From contig SZWC01006677.1 in assembly GCA_023375785.1 (NCBI GenBank), positions 56,360 through 120,359 of the forward strand: a stretch of 64,000 nucleotides of DNA, read 5' to 3'. The notes under the pieces are model-generated. The model saw only the letters and a program-made list of their open reading frames with translations. It made no database searches and was not told where the DNA came from. Shown piece by piece: positions 1-10,948 of the stretch. Origin of the DNA: Penium margaritaceum. Lineage: Eukaryota; Streptophyta; Zygnematophyceae; Desmidiales; Peniaceae. The translations under genes were made by a program, and so were the position numbers. Numbering within the stretch: position 1 is the first letter of the stretch; each line of letters starts with the position of its first letter.

Positions 1-74
1 CTTCCACAACAAACCCACACTCCAGACCACCCACCCACTCGTGTATCAACCCACTCACATGAACTCACACACCA

Positions 75-180
75 ATGAGCCGTCCACCCACCCACTCACC
101 CACCAACTCACACACCCACTCACCCACCCAAACACCCACGCACCAAGCCATCCACTCATTTCAGCCACCCATTCCCCCAC
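75..180. repeat. CCCACTCA-type minisatellite in the PTEN-like intron
   Basis: A run of CACCCACTCA / CCACCAACTCACACA units, imperfectly repeated every 10-14 bases, fills the presumed intron just downstream of the PTEN-like exon. It keeps several frames open but has no protein character. Confidence 0.6.
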
Positions 181-188
181 GAGCCCAC

Positions 189-417
189 CTTGTACCGGCC
201 CGCGTGTCGGGCATTGAGAAAGCGCTGCACCTGCCACATGGGGTTGCGGTACACCGACTCGAGGCTCAGGTCCCCCGCCGGGTACGACATGGCGAGCACG
301 CGCTCCGTGATGTAGCTCAGGTCGAGGTCCCACCCGTCGCGCACGTAGCGCCGCCGCTTCATCGACACCAGCTGCCGGATGAACACAAACATCGTCCCAG
401 CAACCTGGCGGGCTCCG
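189..417 (-). CDS. PTEN: PTEN-like phosphatase, internal or 5' exon (partial)
   Basis: This is the N-terminal part of a PTEN-type phosphatase, a family that dephosphorylates phosphoinositides (PIP3) at membranes. Read on the minus strand it gives FIRQLVSMKRRR, DGWDLDLSYITERVLAMSYP and VYRNPMWQVQRFLNARHAG, which line up with the start of plant PTEN proteins (KRRR, DLDLSYIT, LAMSYPA, VYRNP-WQV, RH-G-YKV). The exon closes at TACAAG followed by GTGGGC, a plausible splice donor at 188-187. The next expected residues (YNLC...) and the catalytic HCKAGKGR loop must lie left of the window. A pyrimidine-rich tract ending in CAG at 420-418 is a plausible acceptor, so the exon is drawn from 417; alternatively the frame runs on upstream to a Met near 707. 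The exon is GC-rich, unlike the AT-rich DNA to its right. Identity by residue pattern is good; exon limits are inferred. Confidence 0.75.
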
Positions 418-1620
418 CTGCCGACGACAACAACGATGACAATGACGATGACGGGGACAATGACGGGGGCGGTGACGAGAACACTGGCAATGACGACGAG
501 ACCTATGACGGTTAGGGTTTTGGCAAGGGGGGACACGGGAGTGCTGAAGGCTGCATGGGCCGAGGCAGAGGCACCGGCAGAGTGCGCCAGAGCTGCCGTT
601 TGCAAGCGCAATGCTGCGAGCCCCACAGGAGCACACGTTCCCACAGGCGAAGCAGCAAGCCCTCTCCAAGCTGCGCCCTTGCACCTTGCACGCTCTCGAC
701 CCAGCACAGTGCCGACCCTGCGGACTCACTACTTCCGAGGGATCACTTCACTGCGCTCCTAAACCGGCTTCTTTTCATCTGTCCGCGCCTGCAGCCGAGC
801 TAGCCAGTAGCCGGCATTGCTCTCATTGCCGCCAGAGTAGGTGAGCCGCGTCCCTTGGTTGCGCAGGCCAGCAGTGTTTGTGTTTCGCGAACGTTCGTGG
901 GCAGGAGCCCACGCCAGATTCGGGTCTAGGGTTTGCGTTCTGGCGACTGTTCGCAAATCCAGCTCCAGATCCTGACCACTTGGCTAGCAAGGCAGGCCAA
1001 CTGCGAGCTAGCATTGAGACCCTGAAGGCTCCCTCTGCTCGCGTTTCCCTCCGCCGAGGCGTGATGCCTGTGGCAGGGTTCTTGGACGCGAGCTTCGTGG
1101 CAGCACAACCTTGGGTGCGGGTCTTGAGTGCTTCAGTAGGTCAGTACGTCAGCCCTCCAGGAAGGCGGAATGCACGTCCGTAGCTTGTACTACGAACGGA
1201 TGAGGCCACTGTGTTGCCTTGCATCTTGCTAGTGGGCGGCCCGATTCTCCGCCTGTTGGATCTTGAAGGCTAGTCGCTCTGGCGACCGCCTCTACGGCTC
1301 GAATCCTCCGCCTCCCACGAAAGTACGTGCTGTTGCCGAGCCGCTGAGAGAGGGAGGGGACAGGCCGCTCGGCTGAACAGTGACTTCAAAGGGTGAGCTG
1401 CGCGAAGGGTCCTGAGGAGTCGAGGCGACGAGGGCACGGGAAGGCGAACTGTCCCGTGTGTGACGACGATCGTGGCTGGTGCAGCCAGCAGCCTGCAGCC
1501 ATGGCGGCATGCATCGACTTTGAGAAAAACAGAAACAGCTGTGAAGGGCCACCAACAGCCAAACTGAAATCATGACGCTGAGCCGTGAAGGCGGATACCA
1601 AAATACACAAAACTTGAAAC
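418..1620. other. GC-rich 5' flank or first intron of the PTEN-like gene
   Basis: This stretch is GC-rich and lies upstream of the minus-strand PTEN-like exon, so it may hold the first intron, 5' UTR exon or promoter. Between 421 and 500 a GAC/AAT-rich low-complexity tract reads on the minus strand as a long Val/Ile run. A tRNA-like 3' half (GGCTCGAATCC) occurs at about 1297-1307. No first exon could be placed with confidence, and open frames here have no recognisable domain. Confidence 0.3.
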
Positions 1621-2353
1621 AGTCCAAAATGTTATGTCACAACAATCATCGGTGTGAGCAATCCATCCTCCCTTCTTCGGATGCCATTTTAAAAGTTGTC
1701 TCTGATCCACCATGGAAACACTATGAATAGGTAGGGAGTGGGGTGAAGACTTAAAATGGCTATTAGGAACCCCAACTCTCACAACGTAAAAGCACTTATA
1801 CTTCAGTGATGATGGAGCCTCAATCTTTCATGCACAAATTTACGCGCAAAAGCATCCCTCAAAACACTCATCAACTAAACACAATCCATCTAAGAAGAGC
1901 GTCATGAAGTTTGAGGCAACCACCACCGCACAACACATGTGAGGACCACTTGCCATGGGATTTTGGAATGAATTTTCCCTTCACTTTATGTTTCTAAAGT
2001 TTGACCTCATAAAAAACAAGTGTGTTTAGGACTTTTGACACCTACTTTCATTGATGCATAATTCAATTTTCAAAACTTACTCAATGCTACCCTTTTCAAT
2101 TATTCTAATGCTTATAATTCTTCAATACTTACATTAATTCCACATTGATATCATACATATTGATTTTAAAGCACATGTGAGTGGATTTTTATGGATTTCT
2201 CCCATAAATAGTATATGAAACACCTGGTTTTCCATCATAATGTTATCATTTTGGCTACTGTTATGAACATTCATGAAACATGTACTAGCCAAAAACAATG
2301 CCATACACCATATACTATTGATACCCTATACTATATACTCTACCATATGTTAT
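1621..2353. other. AT-rich intergenic DNA, nothing recognised
   Basis: Base composition changes sharply from GC-rich to AT-rich at about 1.6 kb. No coding domain, RNA gene or repeat structure was recognised before the LTR at 2354. Confidence 0.5.
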
Positions 2354-2796
2354 TGTAGCGTGCAAGCCACTTTTAGAATTCCAATGGCATTGAATTATCC
2401 TTCTCCGGTTTCACGAGCTCGAAACGGGTGTCTCAAGAAGTCAAAGCTTGGAAAAACATAATGGGCTAGAGACTAGTTCGGCTCCAGGAAAGAATACATC
2501 CTTTTGCAAGATTCTCAGTGAAAGGAGTGCCGTGATGGAAAATCCATCGCGTCACTCCTCCTCCACTCCTCGAATGATGCTAGAGTCCTATTTCCAGTGT
2601 GGCAATGCCACGCAGAAGAAGAAGGATTAGGTTGCATGTCTACAAATATGCACTATGACAACTACGTCCATTGGTGGCACGGTTCGTCTCAACCAAAATG
2701 GCTGAGCGACCATTCGCCCCTCCTCATGAGACGACTATTCTGAGGGCCTACATTTTGGTTCCGCAGTTAGTCGCAAAAAATACCACGTCTATTACA
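2354..2796 (+). repeat. Element A 5' LTR
   Basis: This aligns over its full length with 10504-10948; shared blocks include GGCATTGAATTAT, GTGTCTCAAGAAGT and GATGGAAAATCCATCGCGTC. It starts TGTAGCGTGCAAGCC where its partner starts TGTCATGTGCAACCC. A self-complementary GATGGAAAATCCATC stretch (2535-2549) is kept in both copies. Confidence 0.8.
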
Positions 2797-2810
2797 TTAG
2801 CATCATAGCC
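2797..2810 (+). other. Element A primer-binding-site-like sequence
   Basis: TTAGCATCATAGCC sits directly after the 5' LTR and matches most of the initiator-Met PBS consensus TGGTATCAGAGCC. It supports the element's orientation. Confidence 0.45.
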
Positions 2811-2819
2811 AAACGTTTC

Positions 2820-2820
<1 letters not shown>

Positions 2821-2880
<60 letters not shown>
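2821..2880. repeat. (GA)n microsatellite
   Basis: About 28 uninterrupted GA units lie just inside element A. A longer GA/TC run lies inside Copia element C at 28.8 kb. Confidence 0.95.
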
Positions 2881-2881
<1 letters not shown>

Positions 2882-4280
2882 AGGTGTCAGTTACATACAG
2901 CCGTCAGATTAACAGATCAATAGACAGTATTAGCCAACAACGTAGTTCAGAGTTCCAAGATAAAAGATTTGGGCAGTTCATCTAAACTCCGCTCAATCGG
3001 CAAAAATTTCTTAACAACGATTCTTGCCAACCGAGAACCAAGAAAGCCACGCAAAAAGAGAGGAGTCATCCCGTTTGGACACCAAACGTTGCCCTTGGCG
3101 AGCTCATGGCGTCCGTGCAGCTCGTGGAGCTACTCCGACACGAGCCCGATGATGACAAAATGACGAGTCGAAGCTCAATAGGGGACGTGAGAGGGTAGTT
3201 TTTTGGGGATTTGCAGGTGTGTAGCAAGAACTTGGTTTCTTGCTTGTACAGGATCTTTTCTCGTGGAGCAAGCTAGCACACAGATCAGTAGACTGAATGT
3301 GGAAACTCAATGTGATAGCGGAAGAAATATTCCTTGATTCCAAAGTACAAGTATGGTACATGAAAAGTAGACCCTAACAAAGGCTACACATGAGCTCCAC
3401 CACTGCTCCTGGCCCACACAAGGGGCAACGCCTTGCTAGGCCATCAAGGCCATCGATGCAAGGGGTCTTGGTCTAGAACCGTCTTTCAGGTAGGCTGGCC
3501 TCCAGGTAGTCAGGGCTTCCTCCTTCCCAGGTTGGCAGAGCTCTGCCAGGCTTACAAAGGTCTCCATGGCAGACTCCAACAGAACCTTGGTCTGAGGCGC
3601 TTCCAGATGCTATGTGCTTCAAGGTCGTGACGTGAAAGATGAGTCCTATTGAGATACTAAGATATGCCAGGGCCGCTGCCTTTTATACTTGCGACCCTGG
3701 CAAGTTGACTGCCTTGCTTTCTTGAAGAAGCTTCCTCAGATGCACAGTGAAGTTTCACCGTAACCGTGGTTCTTGAATCTTGGAGCTCCTCATGGATCAG
3801 TGAGAGTCGTAGATCTCCGTAGCCGTAATACTTGCATTCTGGCTTGCCATGTAGCCTATCTAGGTGGCGAACAGAGAAGAACGTTGAGTCGTGGTCATGG
3901 GCTGCTTATGCAGACGGTCCCCACTAGGAGCTCTCACACCGCCTCATGCTAGAAGCGTAGTGAGGCCTGTCTCTACCTGCCCGCAATGCTTTGTCATGCT
4001 GCACAACTGTTGGTCCCTGCCTTCCAGGATGCATGCGTAAGAGCTTGCGCATTCGATACACACACTAGGGGCATGCGCAGTAACCTGCGCATGCTACACA
4101 CTATTTTACAATCCAAGTCCTTTAGGCCAGTTTTCCAGAATTTAACTAGCCTGGACAGTGACAAAACTTTCCATGGCGCTCCTCTTGAAAGCCACGAAGA
4201 AAATTCTCACTCCGCGTATTTTTATCCGATTCTGAAACCAACTGTGCCATATCGGAGCATGAAACTAGTGCAGTCATTGC
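2881..4280. other. Mixed-composition stretch inside element A; possible minus-strand promoter
   Basis: From about 3.1 kb the DNA becomes more GC-rich than the surrounding element, suggesting a separate insertion. On the minus strand TATAAAA occurs at 3687-3681, and the sequence after it lacks long frames, as would an LTR or leader. No partner repeat, PBS or coding domain was identified, so its nature is open. Confidence 0.25.
3681..3687 (-). promoter_or_regulatory. TATA-box-like TATAAAA
   Basis: TATAAAAGGC is read on the minus strand within a locally GC-richer block. This is only a sequence match; no transcript start or gene can be tied to it. Confidence 0.2.
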
Positions 4281-4299
4281 ATCCACTAACAGTTTTCCC

Positions 4300-4870
4300 C
4301 TCCCTCGCCCCCCCCCCCTGGCATGGCGCCGACAACACTAAGGGTGATGAAAAGGGACAAGCCCCCTCTCCTTCCCCCGTTCCAAGTGCCGACATTGCGG
4401 AGGAAAGGGAAGGGGAGAGCTCCATCTCCCTTCTTCGATGGTGCAAAGAGCACGAAAGGCAAGAAGGGACCACTCCCCCTCTCCCCCTCGTCCATGGCAC
4501 TGACCGCGCCGAGGGGGAGGAGAGGGGCAAGTTACCCCCTCTCCCCCCTCATCCATGGCGCCGACGGCGCCGAGGAGGAAACGGGCAACTTCCCCCTCCC
4601 CCTTGTCCATGATACTGACGAAACCAAGGGGGAGGAGAAGGGCGAGCCCCTCTCTCTTCCCCTCTGCCATGGTGTTAACTACGGAAAGGGGAAGGAGAGG
4701 GGCGAGCCCCCATCTCACCCTCACCGATTGGCCCAACTGCGCCGAGGCGGGAGGGGAGGGACAAGCTCCCCCCCTCTCTTCACCTCCACCATAGCGCTAA
4801 CGGTGTCATTAGGGAGGAGGGGGGACGTTCCCCCTCCCTCCCCTCCCTACGTGGGCCAACGGCCTAGTAC
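4300..4870. repeat. ~60-bp minisatellite, about 10 diverged units
   Basis: Units begin near CCATGGCGCCGAC or variants at about 4322, 4389, 4437, 4492, 4552, 4605, 4668, 4727, 4789 and 4849, so the period is 48-67 bp. Each unit pairs a purine-rich half (GGGGGAGGAGAGGGG) with a pyrimidine-rich half (CCCCCTCTCCCC). Because the period is near a multiple of three, frames stay open on both strands (Pro/Gly/Arg-rich), but these show no protein domain. Confidence 0.75.
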
Positions 4871-4949
4871 TGGACGTGCGCAAGTGGCGCATCCAACTGG
4901 GATCGCATCCAACAGTTGGGGGCACATGTTTGATTCTTAGACATGGTTT

Positions 4950-6170
4950 ATTTTTGGACCCGGCCGGTCTAATAAAAATGGGAGGAAAATTCCTTTATTT
5001 TTCAACCATTTTGACAAATTAAAAAGGAGTTGGAAGCTTAGACCGAGCTCAAAACTTGCGTGAAATGAACAATTGCTTAAAAGACCTCTAAGTTCCATAA
5101 GCGCAAGAGGCGAGGATGATTTCCTTGGTTGAAAACGACGTTTGGCCTTGTTGGCCGTGGGTTGACCGGCATAAAAAGCGGTAAGGGGCTTCATCTAAGA
5201 TCTACAATACTTTGGGAAGTTCTCAAATATTGTTCAAAAAGGTTCTACTATTCATGGAAAATGGGCAGACCGATATTTATCCAAACACCAAATGATGGCG
5301 CTTCAAAGATTCCAAGAATTCAATTTAAAAAGAACACTTGATGTGCCAAAATCATGTTCATCTTCCATGAATCCTCAAGTTGTAGAATTTTGTTTTAACT
5401 TTTTACAAAAACTTTTGAAACGGTGAAAACTTTTGTGGTTGAACCCGCGTATGTGGTCAACTTGACCATGGGTATCAACGCAAAAATCTAAAGGCTTTAG
5501 TTTAGCCCTTGAAAAAATCAGAATTCTTGATTTTATTTTAGCTGGCAATTCAAAAAGACAAAAATGAGGAAAACACACAATTCTCCGTGTCATGAACGGT
5601 ACTCACTTTGAAGCAATTCAATATGAAGAATTTATCACCAACATTGCATGTGTCGACTGACTTCAAAGTTAGGAGTTGTTCATGAAAACAAACACTAGGA
5701 GGGGATGACCGTTTAAAGCCATAACATGGCTCAATGCGTGTGGTAGATGTGCTAAACAATTTTGTTTATGCAAAAGGGCTATTACTGCATACACCGGGTT
5801 GCAAACCCACAAGGATTATGCATATCGAGACCAAATCTTGATTGAAGTAAGTAGAAGCACCAAACGAGCTTCGACCACCATATATGACCATATGCCCCAC
5901 CCCTTAAATAGTGGATCATCAAGTGCATTGGGAAGTGAACAAAAAAGTGAACATGGACTATGTGAAGAATCTAATCTATATCATATAGATCCCATTGAAC
6001 TTCTTAAAACATAAAACGAATGTACCTCTAGAATTTGCTGGCAACCATTCATGTGGATATTCTATGAAAATTGTTAGCATGCCAAAATACACTTTTTGAT
6101 ACACTGATCAAGTGTTTAAACTTGAGGTGATTAACCATAACTTGCGACCACGGTAATACAAAATGCGAAG
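4950..6170. other. AT-rich interior of element A, nothing recognised
   Basis: No coding domain or repeat was recognised. Frames are short on both strands. The composition matches the rest of element A. Confidence 0.4.
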
Positions 6171-6179
6171 TATGCACAA

Positions 6180-6890
6180 ACTGAGTGTCAGTTGCACTGT
6201 TACATGACTATCAACCACATGAACGATGTAAGTGCCGATTGCACCATGTGCACTACCACACATGCAAGTTGCATAATTTTTATCACTGTCGAACTTTAGA
6301 AAACTGCTAGTTACACTTTAATCACGGATGCCGAATGCATTCGTGATGCTAGTGCCGATAGCACTACTGATGGTCTATACAAACATGACCAAAACAAAGG
6401 CCGGTTGCGAATCCATGTGGGTGCCGATTATACCAAGGATGCAAGACAAGTCATTTAATCTTGGATTCTAATGAAAGGAGAAGGTGAGTCCCGATTGCGC
6501 TCAACACTCGTGTGATGGTCAAAAGCCCTACACGAGGGTTGAGCGCACAGAATTGACAAGTGCTGATTCCACTAAGGGCATGACCGATATGGGAGATGCA
6601 ACTGTAGCATTCACAAAAGTTTCAAAAGCACCCTGACCATGAGAATTAAATGTGTTGCCAACGAGTGCATTGATGAAAATTGGTTACACGAGTGCCAATG
6701 CACCGTTTTCATAAATGCCGGTAGCACAATTGACAAAAGGTGCACGTTTTACTTTTGTCATGGGTACCGAATGCACCACTCATGGGAGTGCCGGACACAA
6801 TATGACCATGAGTTTGAATTACACTAACTATGTTAGTGTTGATGAAACAACAGATGGGAAAATGCCGATTGCAACGATAACATGGGTGGC
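6180..6890. repeat. Decayed ~23-bp repeat with GTGCCGATTGCAC core
   Basis: The core (R)TGCCGATTGCAC, with variants such as ATGCCGAATGCAT, GTGCCGATAGCAC, GTGCCAATGCACC, ATGCCGGTAGCAC and ATGCCGATTGCAA, recurs at least 16 times. Starts are near 6187, 6233, 6266, 6309, 6329, 6353, 6400, 6422, 6486, 6561, 6587, 6693, 6717, 6767, 6790, 6825 and 6863. Many gaps are near 23 bp or multiples of it, pointing to an ancient tandem array. Confidence 0.55.
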
Positions 6891-6899
6891 GACGGCATC

Positions 6900-9800
6900 C
6901 CATTGTATCCACTAGTAAGAACTAGCCAACTCTTTACTTAGTAGTGCTAGATTACGCTAGACCACTGAGTGAAAGCATATGATCTATGCGTGGAGTGGTT
7001 CTATGAGTAACTGCGTCCGACACGTTCATACGAATAGAAACGAGTCATCTGAAATTTTTAAGGCACCTACACAAAGTTGAGGATGGTCATACTATCGAAT
7101 TCTTCAAATAAAGAATCAATAGGCATGACTAGAAACAACCACATATGGTTGTGGTGATCAAATGCATACACAAACAAAGTAACAAAAATAAAGCAATCAC
7201 GGTCTTCACCGACAGTGATGACCATTGGAAGTTGACAACTTCACCCTTCCAATATCGGTAAGGGAATGTACTTTCAAGAGAAGTACGACCCATTTTTATA
7301 GATAAATCACGTAGCTTAGGAGGACAATTTCCTCAAATTTGGACCATGCTAAAGGTGGACGAATTCCTCCATATCCATAGTTTGAACGTGCTTCAAATGC
7401 CAAGTCGATTCAGTTGAGTTCCAAAACATGCACGGCTTGCTTAACCATAGGAGGTCAGAGTCCATGACCAAGTGCTAATGACAACCCTCTATACAGAGGG
7501 TCAATGCATGCGATTCACACCGTGGCACTTCAGCCACATGAAAATGGGTACATGACCTGCATGAAAATCTTGAAATACAAAGACAAAGACATTATCCACC
7601 AACTGTTCATGAGTTGAACATGACATCAAGTTATGGATACATTGGAAGGACGAATGATCTCATCGCTTTTATGACAAGCTAACGATATCAACTAAAGTTT
7701 TCGATAAAAATGGCGAAACCATCTTACCAGACGAGTAGTTTTATGGGTGCAAGACATATTCTACAACAATAGCATGTCCCATTGCGCTCTAATGTTGAAA
7801 GGCAAATGCAATCATTTCATGACTAAGTCTATGTCATGACTATGTCATGAGATATGAAACAGACGTGTTTTCTTAGAACGCGGACTTCAATCCTCAAGGA
7901 TTGCCATCACGCCGCTTGTACACAATGTGTGCAAGATGCATAAGTACCTTTCGCAAATTGTGCGCATCATCCATCATCGCTCATGCAATCATATGCCTAT
8001 GATTGAACATGTCAAGGATGATATACTTGAATAAGTTCTGAATGGCAAAACCATTAACATCCTCTCACTCAGTGAGTGATGGATACAAATAGGGGTACTC
8101 AAGAAGTACTGACCATGAAAAGGTACATGAATGTACTCACAACCCTGTTAAAAAGTGAAGGTTCATTGCCAGTGGGGGTTGTAAATGCGCAAGAGAGGGG
8201 CACACACTCTACAATGGGTCCTCAACAATTCAAGGTACTGAATACGGTGGTCGAAGATCACAACAGTCACTTCTGGTGTATGACAAGATTGGTCAGTTTT
8301 TTAAAGTGAACAAATATGAAGGCGATAACTTTGGTCTATCATCACTCCGTGAGTGAACCTTTCATGGACATTGATAGACAAAAGAACGTGAACCGATGTT
8401 AGTGACATGTTTTCATCCACAATTGAGTGAAGATTCATTTCTAAGAAAACATGTGAAACTCATTTTCTACTAATTGTGCTCTTGAGTATAATGATAATCT
8501 CATACATTTCTACAAACCAACCACGACATATTTGGGGTCAAATCAAGGGCTAGGTTTTGGCTCAAAACTTCTAATCCTAGAGATGATGTATACGCCAATA
8601 GATTAAAGCTAACTGTTTGTTAGCATCCACATCTTGGTGGTCGGACCGACAACATGATGAGTTATACTCAACATTATAACACAAAAAATATTAGTGTGTC
8701 CTTTCAGATGTTGATGTGAAAGGAATCTTCAAGATGGGCCTAGAGAAACAATATTTCTCATCAAATTCTTTCACTGTTTTAAGAAATGCCTCATAGTTGA
8801 TGGCATCGTCACACAGTACACTATTCTTATCTTTCACGCTCTTTAAACATCATGTTGATGGATTTCCATCATGCCAAATACATGCTATAGCATTGCCTAT
8901 GTCATATCAATATACAAAATATATCCAAAATCCAACTTGTTGGAACAAAACCAATCTCTAATAGAGATCATAATGACTACGGTGTAGTCTAACTACGATT
9001 CACTAACTGGAAAGGTCATGGTGAAGTGATTCAAGCCCCATGTTTTTTTGGATGGTTTGATGTACATTGTCAAATGCATGTATAAGATGTTTTTTATGTC
9101 ACTACGATGATATCCTGGATTGTGATGGTTTTTCAAGTGTCTTGGATGGGGGAAATACCCTCTATTGAGTGGAAGAACCGAATGTACGTAATGAAAGACA
9201 TCAAAGTTACACGGACTACTACAACTTGGACAATACAATCCATGGACGAGTTTCTCTAATAGAACCCTTGGACGTAATTGTTTAACCATAAAAAGACTTA
9301 GGAACTAGTTGTTCGAGGATCATCAGACATGATTTGGAAGTGTTCGATCACAATCATATGGGATTGAGACCGAAACAGTATTCTTCCAACTTCTACCACA
9401 ATGGTACACCCGTTTGGTAAATGCCATGCGATGAACACTTCGTTTGTGGATAGAATCCATGGTTGATGAGATTGGGTATCGCAACCAACCTAGGTCAAAA
9501 GTAGTGTGCTTTTGACAGGAACGTGAGCGACAGCCTACGGTACCCATTTCAGACGGAAATGAAGAATGGATGGTTGAAACCAAGATCATCTAGTTCGGAG
9601 CATTTTCGTGTCCAATCACTGACGTTGACAACCATTGCGCATGCCAGACGACGGACGGTGCCTCCTTTAAAGATGAGTGTCATTTTGGAAAGGAAAAGCA
9701 AGGGAGCTAAGTAACCATGTCTTAGGACCTTGGTGCCTCCCAACCCTAATAAAAGGCTAAAATGCGAGTTTCATGGGCTTATTAGAGCTTGGATGAGTTT

Positions 9801-10503
9801 AGCAAACCAACCCACAGGTGCTGAAAGAGGTCTAGTAGACCTACGCGTGGTCATGGACACGTTGTTGCAAACGGAGAGGATTGATGTCTGGATGTAGAAT
9901 TGCACATATTAGCAATGTTGCAAGGAGGTCCCACCTTTGCAACAACCCCTTAGAAGAGATCATTTCCGAATGACATGGGAAGTGTAGAGTGGACCTAGAG
10001 AATTTTTGCGAGGATGCCCAGTTAATTGGTCGTAGGGACACTCCATGCAAAGGGGGAGAAGGTGTCACCACAACAACTTACTGGATACGTACCACACAAA
10101 ATGTGGAGAATTCACCTCTTCCAAACTAGCAAGACATTGTTGACAATTTATGTCCTAAAAGGCATCAACCATGCCATGAATACACACGTGGGATAAGTAT
10201 TCAATTAAGACTCACTAACAATTGTGAAGAACATACAAGGATGATACGTGTCTCATCTTGGTAAGAGCCAAGGGATCACACGATCAACATTGGATGTTGT
10301 ACATAAATCACCATAATCACAAAAACCACAAGTGTGTGGTTGATTTTGTATGAATGTGATGCAACTATGTTGCGAATGACAAGAGTTCTCACTTATGATT
10401 TTGCTTAGGCTTCTTGTTGCATGGTTGACAACATGAAGTACGCGATGATAAAACCTGTTTGAGCAGAGACAAACCAAGATGGTTCAAAGCAAAGGGGGAG
10501 CAC
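6900..10503. other. Degenerate internal region of element A
   Basis: The region is AT-rich with short frames. Apart from the chromodomain-like PISDGNEEWMVE at about 9540-9580 on the plus strand, no pol domain could be recognised by eye. It ends in the purine tract just before the 3' LTR. Confidence 0.4.
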
Positions 10504-10948
10504 TGTCATGTGCAACCCATTTCTACAATTGAATATGGCATTGAATTATACTTCCGCGGTTTTAGGAGCTCAAGACCGGTGTCTCAAGAAGTGGAAGCTT
10601 GGAAAAATATAATAGGATAGAGTCTAATTCAAATCTACCAAAGAAAACATCCTCTGGCTGGATTTTAAGTGAAAGGAGTGCAACGATGGAAAATCCATCG
10701 CGTCACTCCTCCTCCACTCCTAGACTGACGTTAGGGTCATGTTTCCAACATGGAAATACCACATGGAAAAAGTAGGATAAGGTTGCATGTTTACAAGTAT
10801 GCCCTATGACAACTGCGTGCATTGGTGGCGCGCTTCATCTCGGCCAGAATGGCTGAGGCAACCATTTGCCTCTATTCTTAAGACGACTATTCTGAGTGCG
10901 TACATTTTGGTTCAGTAGTTAATTTCAAAATAAACCACGTGTGTTAAA
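10504..10948 (+). repeat. Element A 3' LTR
   Basis: This is the partner of 2354-2796. It follows the purine-rich tract CAAAGGGGGAG at about 10489-10500, as a polypurine tract should. Visible divergence from the 5' copy is large, implying an old insertion. Confidence 0.8.

Larger units (their letters stand above)
2354..10948 (+). mobile_element. Element A: old, heavily degraded LTR retrotransposon (possibly Gypsy)
   Basis: Two direct repeats of about 445 bp bracket about 7.7 kb of AT-rich DNA. A PBS-like stretch (TTAGCATCATAGCC, compare TGGTATCAGAGCC of initiator-Met priming) follows the left repeat, and a purine tract (CAAAGGGGGAG) precedes the right one, so the element is on the plus strand. 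Coding capacity is almost erased. The one coding hint is PISDGNEEWMVE at about 9540-9580, which resembles the start of a chromodomain after a Gypsy integrase, in the right place before the 3' LTR. GTTAT at 2349-2353 and 10965-10969 may be a target-site duplication if the LTR ends lie about 16 bp beyond those drawn. The element is broken beyond counting and is probably among the oldest here. Confidence 0.7.

Noticed and set aside
1225-1320. tRNA-like sequence ending GGCTCGAATCC...CCTCCCAC, with GTGGGCGG upstream
   Set aside because: The acceptor ends can nearly pair, but no anticodon arm or proper D arm and T stem could be drawn; the A-box match is poor.
4222-4940. Overlapping Pro/Arg/Gly-rich frames of 100-208 codons on both strands
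   Set aside because: They are by-products of the ~60-bp minisatellite; no domain, and both strands are equally open.
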